From contig CAVXCI010000001.1 in assembly GCA_963760285.1 (NCBI GenBank), positions 992,001 through 1,056,000 on the forward strand: a DNA stretch of 64,000 nt. Reading direction: 5' to 3'. The position numbers and the translations under genes were made by a program. Of this stretch, positions 39,342 to 49,245 are shown piece after piece (the stretch's first letter is position 1; the number at the start of each line of letters is the position of its first letter). This DNA comes from PALSA-278 sp963760285 (lineage in GTDB: Bacteria > Acidobacteriota > Terriglobia > Acidiferrales > UBA7541). Below the pieces are notes generated by a model. The model was given only the letters and a program-made list of their open reading frames with translations, ran no database searches and was not told the DNA's origin.

Positions 39342-40775
39342 CTACTTCACGTCCTTGATTTCCAAGCCAAATGGCGCCAGTTGATCGCGCACAACTTTTT
39401 CCTCGCCCACGGCGACCACGGCCATTTGCGCGGCGGGAAAATACCTGGCTGCCGCCGCGTTCACGTCCTCCGCGGTCATCTTCGCGATCTTTTCATTGCG
39501 AGTGGCCAGCTCTCCCGGCGGCAAACCATCCACCCACAGAGTAGCCAGGGCATTGGCGACGGCGTCGCGGCTTTGCAATTCGATGGCCTGTATTCCAACG
39601 AGGAATAGTCTGGCCTGCGCCAGTTCATCTTTTTCCACGCCGGTGGTGGCCATGCGGTTCAGTTCGTAGGTCATTTCATTGAAGCTCGCGCCGGTCACGG
39701 GATTGCGGACGTCTGCGCGCGTTCTCAAAACGCCGGCCTGGCGATAGGTCTGCAGGCGCGAGCCAGGCGAATAGGTGTAGCCCTTATCCTCGCGGATATT
39801 GCGGACCAGCCGCGAACTGAACATTCCCCCGTATATGGCCGTGGCGACTTCCGTTGCTTCGTAATCCGTGGCGCTTCTCAGTGGGCCGAATCCGCCGAAG
39901 TACAGCGCCGTCTGGACGGAGCCTTCACGCGGCACGAGGAAAACACCGTGCGGCGCGGAAGTGGGAGGACGCGGAAGACTCGCGATGGCCGGAGTGTCCG
40001 GCGATTTCCACGCGCCGAAAAGTTCTTCAACATTGGCGGATATTTTATCGAGATCGAAATCTCCCGCGGCGACCAGAAGAGCCTGGTCCGGACGGAAGCG
40101 CTGCGCGAACTCCGCCCGCAAATCCGCGGACGTGGCTTGCGTAATGGAATCCCGCGTGGGGAAAATGATGCTGTAAGGATGCTCGCCGAAAAGAGCTTTG
40201 GCCAGCGCGCGCCGGGCAAGAAAGCCCGGGTCGGCCTCCTGTCCGCTGAGCGTGTCGGAAAGATTGCGCTTGGCCAGGTCCACCTCATCGTCCGGAAAAC
40301 TGGCATTCCGGGCCACATCCGCCAGCACCGCCAGGCCACTGGCGGCTTTTTCCGAAAGCACGCTGGTGGTTAATCCGATGTCGTCCTTATCCGCCGTGGC
40401 GGAGAGATCGCCGCCCGCGGCCTGAATCTCTTCGGCAATCTGCCGCGCGGAATGCGATTTTGTTCCCTGAGTTATGGAATCGCTGAATAGCTCAGATAGC
40501 CCCGGCAGATTCGCCGGATCAGACGCCATGCCTCCTCGAATGGTCAGTGCGAAGGCCACCTTCGGCACGCCGGGCTGGCGCACCAGCCAGACGGTCATGC
40601 CATTGGCCAACGTTGATACTTTGACGTCAGGAGGCGCCGCCAGCTTCAACGGGCCATACGGAGGGAGGCCTGGCGGAAGCCTCTGTTCCTTTTGCGCGAA
40701 GGAGGATTGGGCGGAAAAAATCCCCAATGCCAGCGCGAACGCCCCAATCATGAACGCGAGTTTGCGAAGATTCAT
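39342..40775 (-). CDS. M16-like peptidase subunit lacking zinc motif
   Basis: A 477-residue exported protein with the two-lobed M16 (pitrilysin/processing peptidase) fold. Where the zinc site HxxEH should be it reads LPGLSELFSDSI, so it is probably non-catalytic. Later motifs (EHPYSI, YFGGFGPLRSATDYEAT, REDKGYTYSPGSR) are conserved. It overlaps the upstream M16 gene at TAATG, so the two are coupled and likely form a heterodimer of catalytic and supporting chains. Confidence 0.88.
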   Translation of the reverse strand: MNLRKLAFMIGAFALALGIFSAQSSFAQKEQRLPPGLPPYGPLKLAAPPDVKVSTLANGMTVWLVRQPGVPKVAFALTIRGGMASDPANLPGLSELFSDSITQGTKSHSARQIAEEIQAAGGDLSATADKDDIGLTTSVLSEKAASGLAVLADVARNASFPDDEVDLAKRNLSDTLSGQEADPGFLARRALAKALFGEHPYSIIFPTRDSITQATSADLRAEFAQRFRPDQALLVAAGDFDLDKISANVEELFGAWKSPDTPAIASLPRPPTSAPHGVFLVPREGSVQTALYFGGFGPLRSATDYEATEVATAIYGGMFSSRLVRNIREDKGYTYSPGSRLQTYRQAGVLRTRADVRNPVTGASFNEMTYELNRMATTGVEKDELAQARLFLVGIQAIELQSRDAVANALATLWVDGLPPGELATRNEKIAKMTAEDVNAAAARYFPAAQMAVVAVGEEKVVRDQLAPFGLEIKDVK

Positions 40776-42169
40776 TACTGGCCTCCCTTTGTGTCGCTGC
40801 CTTTGCCGGGCGCGGCGGGTACGCGGTTGATGATGGTGCGGTTGGAGGGTACCAGATATTTTGCGGCGAAAGCGCGGACTTCATCGGCGGTTACTTTATT
40901 GACCTCGCCGGGAATTGCATAAACACGCGACGGGCTGCCGTCAAACAGCGTGGCGTGAGCCAGAACCGAGGCCCTATCAATAGGAATTTCGAGCTGGCTA
41001 TACCAGTCGGACCGCATCTTGGCGCGGATGCGTTCCAGCTCCGCTTCCGTTGGTCCAGCGGAGGCCAGATTCGCAACCACGCCGTCATAGGCCGAAAGCA
41101 CCGCATCCTCGGTCACATTCGGCGGATAAACAATGAAGGAAGTCATCAGCGTGGGGCCGTTGTATTCGAAGGGATTGCCCAGCGGCCAATTCACGCTACC
41201 GTCCACGGAGAGCGCCACCTGCTTCTGCTTCACAAGCGCCTGATAGAGCAGCGATGCTTGCCCGTTGTGAAGTAGTTCGCCGGTCACGGCCGCCACCACG
41301 GCATCCTGCGCCTGGCGCGGAGGCATGCGATAACCAATGCCCAGCGCCGGAACGCGCGCCAATTTGTCCTGCTGCGTGAGCCGCCGTTCCGAAGTTTGCG
41401 GCGACTCCGAGACATCTGGTTTGGGCGGCACATTTCGCGAAGGGATTCCCGCAAAATATTTCTCCACTTCGGCAAACACCTCGTCGGGATTCACATCGCC
41501 GACTATGGCGAGAACCGCATTGTTGGGAGCATAGTAGCGCTGATAAAAATCGCGCACGTTTGCGATAGTAGCGGCATCGAGGTCCTTGAAATCGCCATAA
41601 AAGTTGTGCGCGTTGGGAAATGTGTCGAAGGCGTGTTCGGGAAGGTCCAGCCAGTAAAAGGAACCATAGGGCTGGTTGAGAACATTCACCCGGACTTCTT
41701 CTTCCACCACGTTACGCTGGTTTTCCAAATTCTTCGGAGAAAAATCCAGCGTGGTCATGCGATCCGCTTCCAGCCACAGCACCGGCGCCAGCGCGGAAGT
41801 AGGGGCCGTCTCGATGTACTCGGTGAAATCGTAGCGCGTGTCGCCGTTGTTTTCCCCGCCGCCGCCTTCAATCACACGATCAAACACGCCCTTGGGAGCG
41901 TTCGGCGTGCCTTCAAACATCATATGTTCGAATAGGTGGGCGAACCCGGTGCGCCCCTGCGGCTCCAGACGAAAGCCAATTCCGTAGGCGATGCACAGCC
42001 CGAATGTGGGAGCGGAGTGATCTTCAGAAACCACCACCACCAGGCCATTCGCCAGCTTCTTCATCTGCGTGGGCGCTTTCCATTCCTGCGCCCGGGCAGA
42101 ACTCGCCATACCAATCAGAAGGAGAAACGCACAAAGAATATGCCGTGATTCCGCCAATCGAGATTTCAT
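40775..42169 (-). CDS. M16 zinc peptidase (catalytic)
   Basis: An exported peptidase of about 464 residues. The signal sequence is HILCAFLLLIGMASSARAQ. The inverted zinc motif HLFEHMMFEG is present, and the downstream glutamate ligand is in ENQRNVVEEEVRVN. AIVGDVNPDEVFAEVEKYF marks the lobe end. The ATG at 42169 follows GGGGAGGGG. It forms an operon with the zinc-less partner directly after it. The substrate is unknown, probably peptides in the periplasm. Confidence 0.9.
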   Translation of the reverse strand: MKSRLAESRHILCAFLLLIGMASSARAQEWKAPTQMKKLANGLVVVVSEDHSAPTFGLCIAYGIGFRLEPQGRTGFAHLFEHMMFEGTPNAPKGVFDRVIEGGGGENNGDTRYDFTEYIETAPTSALAPVLWLEADRMTTLDFSPKNLENQRNVVEEEVRVNVLNQPYGSFYWLDLPEHAFDTFPNAHNFYGDFKDLDAATIANVRDFYQRYYAPNNAVLAIVGDVNPDEVFAEVEKYFAGIPSRNVPPKPDVSESPQTSERRLTQQDKLARVPALGIGYRMPPRQAQDAVVAAVTGELLHNGQASLLYQALVKQKQVALSVDGSVNWPLGNPFEYNGPTLMTSFIVYPPNVTEDAVLSAYDGVVANLASAGPTEAELERIRAKMRSDWYSQLEIPIDRASVLAHATLFDGSPSRVYAIPGEVNKVTADEVRAFAAKYLVPSNRTIINRVPAAPGKGSDTKGGQ

Positions 42170-42435
42170 AACCCCTCCCCGAACAAACATACTTGCACAT
42201 GTGGGTATACGTTTCACTGGAGAAATTGTTCTCCGGCGCTACGCCGCTGAACGTCCGGTCGCCAGAGAAAATACGTTGCGAATTCCATTCAGGGGGAACG
42301 GAGCGGCGAAATGGTGCGGCAACCGGTATACTACATATAGGGCACGTTCTACTTGACACCACAAGAGTCTTGAACGAAAATCCGTCGCGAACGGAGCTCC
42401 CTCCGGTCTTTCGCTCCGCTTACGGGGGATCACGG

Positions 42436-42642
42436 ATGCAATACTTGCCAGGATGGACGGTGCAGTGTTTAAACCCGGAATGTCCTGCGCGCGGCCACTG
42501 GTTGCGCACGCGCGACACGCGCCCGGAATCGTGCAGCAATTGCGGCGAGGCGTTGCACAACGTGCCGCCACCACTGGGCGCGCGGTTGCGGATGCGGCCC
42601 CGTCCCCTGAGCACCTATCGTCCGTCCATGCGGCCGCGCTAG
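42436..42642 (+). CDS. Small zinc-ribbon protein
   Basis: A 68-residue basic protein beginning MQYLPGWTVQCLNPECPARG. Two cysteine pairs (CLNPEC and CSNC) make a zinc ribbon, followed by an Arg/Pro-rich tail. No family is recognised. The start is inferred from the cysteine-rich onset; the frame continues upstream without a clear ribosome site. Confidence 0.5.
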   Translation: MQYLPGWTVQCLNPECPARGHWLRTRDTRPESCSNCGEALHNVPPPLGARLRMRPRPLSTYRPSMRPR

Positions 42643-42726
42643 TCCCGGGCCGGCGCGCAAATTCTCGCGCGGCGGCAAGCGCATCCTTCTTGGGAAGTTG
42701 AATTATGATTGCGCGGCTGGCGGGCT

Positions 42727-43374
42727 TCAGTTCTTCCGCATTACCAGAGTTCCGGCGATCAAGTCGTGCAACGCCTGTTTTCGCGCGGTGAATCCCGCCA
42801 TGATGTAACCGATCAAGAACGTCATCCCGGAAATAATTTTGGCGAAGTACCGGCCGGTGGCGCGGCCAAAGGAGATTCGGCGCCCCTCCATGTCCGTCAC
42901 GTACAGACCGAGCGCCTTCTTTCCGAGTGTCGCTTGCCAGGAGGAGCTTTCCAGCAGCGCGTAATAAATCCACACGCCGCCAAAGATGCCAATTTCCCAG
43001 AGGGCAAACATTCCAAACATTTCGGGAGCAAATTCCTCCGGGCGTCCGCCGGAGGCCATTCTTTCGATGATGCTGGCTCCTCCAAAAAGCAGGATTATAG
43101 GCACCGCACAAGCTCCCAGGATGATCCCGTCGATTATGTAGGCAACGAAGCGCAACCAGAAGCCTGCGTAAAGATTTCCCGCGTAGCCGACCGGCACCGC
43201 ATTGGGATATGCCCCTATCGTTGGAGGATTCATGGTTCCCGCGCCGGGAGGCGGCATCGCAGGATCCGCCATCACTGCGGTTCCCCCAACGGATGGCGCC
43301 CGAGTCGGTGCTCCGCAGGCCGGACAGAAACTTCCCTGATCTGAAATCTGCGCACCGCAATGAGAACAGAACAT
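42727..43374 (-). CDS. RDD-family membrane protein with zinc ribbon
   Basis: A 215-residue protein. It has an N-terminal double-CxxC zinc ribbon (MFCSHCGAQISDQGSFCPAC), a Pro/Gly-rich linker, then an RDD domain (GFWLRFVAYIIDGIILGA, TLGKKALGLYVTDMEG) with about three membrane segments. RDD proteins are implicated in transport, but substrates are rarely known. Start ATG at 43374. Confidence 0.85.
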   Translation of the reverse strand: MFCSHCGAQISDQGSFCPACGAPTRAPSVGGTAVMADPAMPPPGAGTMNPPTIGAYPNAVPVGYAGNLYAGFWLRFVAYIIDGIILGACAVPIILLFGGASIIERMASGGRPEEFAPEMFGMFALWEIGIFGGVWIYYALLESSSWQATLGKKALGLYVTDMEGRRISFGRATGRYFAKIISGMTFLIGYIMAGFTARKQALHDLIAGTLVMRKN

Positions 43375-43575
43375 ACGATCACCCCGATAGGTCCGCTAAG
43401 GCCCGCGCGAACCGATGCGGCATCCTACCGGGCGGATGATGGCGGGGTCAACTACTTGCCGCGTCCGGACGCCGATTCGCACCATCTGGAGTAATCTACT
43501 GACGAAGGAATCCATTTGCGCGGCGCGGAAATCATTTCTAAACTGAATTGGAAAAATCGGGAGGAACAACCGAAC

Positions 43576-43971
43576 ATGAAACCGTGGAATGGAACGAAAA
43601 CAGCAATTCTAACCTTGGCGATGATTGGTCTGTTCGCCGCGGGATACGCCGCCGGCCAGCGCCGCGTGGCCACGCCGCACACCATCATTCACATGGTGGT
43701 GGTGAAGTGGCGGCCAGACACTTCCGCCAGTGACCATCAGAAAGTCCTGCGGGACCTGAAAGAAACATTGGCGAAGATTCCGGGCGTCCGCAACGTGTGG
43801 CTGAAAGCCGATCGCGTCCAGCCGCGCGATTTCAGCACGGCCTATGCCATCGAATTTGAAAACCGCGATGCGGCGGACCGTTACGCCGAAAGCCCGGCGC
43901 ACGAAGCGTGGGAGAAGGAATACGTCCCTCTGCGCGAAGAATCGCTGTCCATTCAGGTCACCAATCCATGA
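43576..43971 (+). CDS. Dabb (stress-responsive A/B barrel) protein
   Basis: A 131-residue protein with an N-terminal membrane helix (ILTLAMIGLFAAGYAAG). A dimeric alpha/beta-barrel domain follows, beginning HTIIHMVVVKWRPD and ending ESPAHEAWEKEYVPL. A GGGAGGAAC ribosome site stands before the ATG at 43576. Function within the Dabb family is varied and not assigned here. Confidence 0.78.
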   Translation: MKPWNGTKTAILTLAMIGLFAAGYAAGQRRVATPHTIIHMVVVKWRPDTSASDHQKVLRDLKETLAKIPGVRNVWLKADRVQPRDFSTAYAIEFENRDAADRYAESPAHEAWEKEYVPLREESLSIQVTNP

Positions 43972-44009
43972 TCCAGGCCGGCGCGCCCGGCGGCGCCATG
44001 TGGCTGCGC

Positions 44010-45110
44010 TCAGCGGCCGAGGACAAGAACAACAAATGAGCCGGGAACGATGGACGGGCGAGGACGCGGATTATCGGCGGTGGCGGCGGGCCGCGCGCCA
44101 AATTCGGCGGTAACCAAAAATACTTCGCGCGTCAGCAGGTCAATGTCCATGGTGCGCGCGCCTTTGGCGGTGGGCACATTTTCAACCACGGAATATTTGT
44201 CCGGGGAATCTTCGTGAATCACCGTCAATGTCCCGTCCTGACCGTTGGAGCTGAAAACATAACCAGTTCCTGGATCAAAGCGGTTGGCGTCCACGCCCTC
44301 CCCGATGGGAACCGTAGTCACCATGCGGCCTTTCTTTGCATCCGAGACGGCGAGGATTTTGTTGCCGCAGCCGGAGAATAAACGCTCGTGCCTGACGTCC
44401 ATCGCCAGCCCGGTGGGGCTTTCGCAGGGAGACAATGACCATTGCTTCGTTATCTTTAATGTCCTGGAATCAATTTCCAGTTCCTGGCTCTTGTCCTCGA
44501 GGTTTACGTACAGGCGGCCCTTCCCGTCCGCCACGGAGAATTCCGGCTTCCCGCCTAGCGCCAGCGTGCCGACCACTTGTCCCCTAGCGGCATCAATGGC
44601 CGTGGCATCGTTACTCCGGCCGTTCATGGTAAAAACGCGCCTGGTAGCGGGGTCATACACGATGGCGTCGGGATTGTCGCCGGTATTCACTGTGCCGATA
44701 GTGGCGAGTGTTTTTAGATCAAAAATCGTGACTCGTGCGGCGTGGCCCGCGGAGACGAATCCGCGGTTCAACTCCGGCGCCAGAGCAATTCCATGCACCC
44801 CCGGCGTATCAGGAATTTCATCCACCAGCTTGCCGGATTGCACATCGAGAACGTCAACTTTTGTCCCATGAGAAATGAACAGGCGGTGCGTTGGAGAATC
44901 AACGGTTATGTAGTCCCAGGAGCCATCGCCAGGAACAGGAATGCGCTTCACGATGTGGTACCCCGATGGACCCGGAGACGGCGTGCTGGCCGCCGCTGCG
45001 GCATTCATGAATGGCGCAAAGCGACGACGGGTGCGCAGCGTTATGGCGTAGGCGGCGAGAAAAACCACTGCCAGGGCCGCCGCCACAAAAACAGAAATCT
45101 TAATCTTCAT
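44010..45110 (-). CDS. YncE-like beta-propeller protein
   Basis: A 366-residue exported or anchored protein. An N-terminal hydrophobic segment (FVAAALAVVFLAAYAITL) precedes repeated YVTN/YncE-type beta-propeller blades, for example HRLFISHGTKVDVLDVQSG, NRGFVSAGHAARVTIFDL and RRVFTMNGRSNDATAID. Ligand unknown. The ATG at 45110 is preferred over an upstream in-frame start. Confidence 0.8.
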   Translation of the reverse strand: MKIKISVFVAAALAVVFLAAYAITLRTRRRFAPFMNAAAAASTPSPGPSGYHIVKRIPVPGDGSWDYITVDSPTHRLFISHGTKVDVLDVQSGKLVDEIPDTPGVHGIALAPELNRGFVSAGHAARVTIFDLKTLATIGTVNTGDNPDAIVYDPATRRVFTMNGRSNDATAIDAARGQVVGTLALGGKPEFSVADGKGRLYVNLEDKSQELEIDSRTLKITKQWSLSPCESPTGLAMDVRHERLFSGCGNKILAVSDAKKGRMVTTVPIGEGVDANRFDPGTGYVFSSNGQDGTLTVIHEDSPDKYSVVENVPTAKGARTMDIDLLTREVFLVTAEFGARPAATADNPRPRPSIVPGSFVVLVLGR

Positions 45111-45175
45111 TGCAAACCGCTCCTGGTGACCACTGCTCCCCTGCCAGCATGCTACCGCGAGGGACAAGCATCCGC

Positions 45176-45213
45176 AAAAAAAAGGGCTGAACTCGCGACA
45201 GCGAATTCAGCCC
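45176..45213 (-). terminator. rRNA operon terminator
   Basis: On the minus strand, a 13-bp stem (GGGCTGAATTCGC with GCGAGTTCAGCCC, one mismatch) with loop TGTC and eight T residues follows the 5S gene after 11 bases. Confidence 0.92.
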
Positions 45214-45224
45214 GGGAAATTTAA

Positions 45225-45342
45225 TCCTGGCGGCTACCTACGTTCCCGCGCCGTTGCCAGCGCAGTATCATCGGCCAAGCGGGGCTTAACTGCCGTGTTC
45301 GGGATGGGAACGGGTGTGACCCCCGCGGTAAGACCACCAGGA
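45225..45342 (-). rRNA. rrf: 5S ribosomal RNA
   Basis: 118 bases on the minus strand. The ends pair (TCCTGGTGGT with the complementary 3' GCCGCCAGGA). Conserved internal blocks include CCCGTTCCCATCCCGAACAC and GTTAAGCCC. It lies 78 bases after the 23S gene, with no tRNA between. Confidence 0.95.
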
Positions 45343-45420
45343 AACTTTTAGAAAAACTCTGAAGGAAGTGAACGTACCGCTAAAATCTGCCCCAGCAGCA
45401 ACACGTTGGGAAAGTTTTAT

Positions 45421-48393
<2,973 letters not shown>

Positions 48394-48553
48394 TAAAACT
48401 CACCCAACACGTCGCTGGACGGCGCACAGGCTTCCCCGTGCTCCGTACGGCAAGTGCGGCTGAGTCCGCCTTTCCACTTGCGCTACTTGAGCAAAAATTT
48501 GCGGTGTACGCCACCCCGTCTCATCAACGGCGCGGCGTATGCCACTTCCTTCA

Positions 48554-48567
48554 GTTGTAAAAGAACT
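48554..48567 (-). promoter_or_regulatory. boxA-like antitermination site
   Basis: The minus-strand sequence AGTTCTTTTACAAC lies 160 bases before 23S and downstream of a terminator-like hairpin. It resembles rRNA boxA elements bound by NusB-S10. Assignment by similarity only. Confidence 0.5.
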
Positions 48568-48625
48568 TTGGTCCTCGCTCCCGGCGAGGGGCTGAAATGG
48601 TTTGGAGCCAAAATCAGCCAGAGAC

Positions 48626-48650
48626 AAAAAACCCGGCGTCGAGCGCCGGG
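48626..48650 (-). terminator. Terminator-like hairpin in rRNA leader
   Basis: Minus strand: CCCGGCG-loop-CGCCGGG followed by six T residues. It sits between the presumed promoter and the 23S gene, so it could attenuate leader transcription unless antitermination acts. Confidence 0.75.
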
Positions 48651-48812
48651 CTATTCCGTCTGTTCCTGGCGTCTGGCGCCAGCTCGACGGAGCTGCTCGA
48701 AGCTCGATTCTCTCTATCCCGTGCTGGTAATCAACCGCACCTCATTCAAAAGCGCGATGCTGGGATTGTCAGCAGTTCGCGGCCACACCGCACCCCCTGC
48801 CGACATCAACGA

Positions 48813-48840
48813 AGTATACCAGTTCTTGATTTCTAGTCAA
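48813..48840 (-). promoter_or_regulatory. Promoter of the 23S-5S operon
   Basis: Minus strand -35 TTGACT (48835-48840) and -10 TATACT (48813-48818) with a 16-base spacer: a near-consensus sigma70-type promoter. The start point would be near 48806, giving a leader of about 410 bases before 23S. No other gene lies between it and 23S. Confidence 0.75.
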
Positions 48841-49013
48841 GTGCGCATCTGCGCCGCCTGTTGTGGAAATCACAACAGGGTCTCCAATACCGGGAAATCG
48901 CCGGCGGACAGGTCCACATCATCTCGCTCTGACGGCCAATGCGATGACCGGTGCCCGCGAATGCCCCGTGATTGCGGGACAGTCTCCGCGGGCTTTCCGG
49001 ATCGCCGCGAAAT

Positions 49014-49154
49014 TCAGCCCTTCTTATTGTGCTTAAAGAATTCCACTTGCCGCAATCTTTTCTTTGCTTCCGCCAGCGTTTTGTAAGGGCCGCCAAGGTT
49101 GCGTTTGCCATTGGAGGAAACCACCCGGTACCCGCCCTTCACCTTTTTAATCAT
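49014..49154 (-). CDS. Small lysine-rich protein
   Basis: A 46-residue basic protein beginning MIKKVKGGYRVVSSNGKRNL and ending LRQVEFFKHNKKG before TGA. Its pattern (GGY.VVS..GK.LG.PYKT..EA.KRLRQVE) is reminiscent of small conserved DNA-associated or phage-like proteins, but no function is known. A GGAGG site stands 7 bases upstream. It is divergent from the kinase gene. Confidence 0.65.
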   Translation of the reverse strand: MIKKVKGGYRVVSSNGKRNLGGPYKTLAEAKKRLRQVEFFKHNKKG

Positions 49155-49245
49155 TACCGACCTCCATAGTCATTAAACAGATATGACCGTCTTCGTTGAC
49201 GCCGCGGCGCCCGTTGCGTAGCATGGCCGCAGCACCGCAAAACTC

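Noticed and set aside
42360..42435. GC-rich stretch with CTCCCTCCGG and TTTCGCTCCGC as an insertion-sequence end or attachment site
   Set aside because: It resembles common scattered intergenic repeat sequence; no partner copy or flanking duplication was found.
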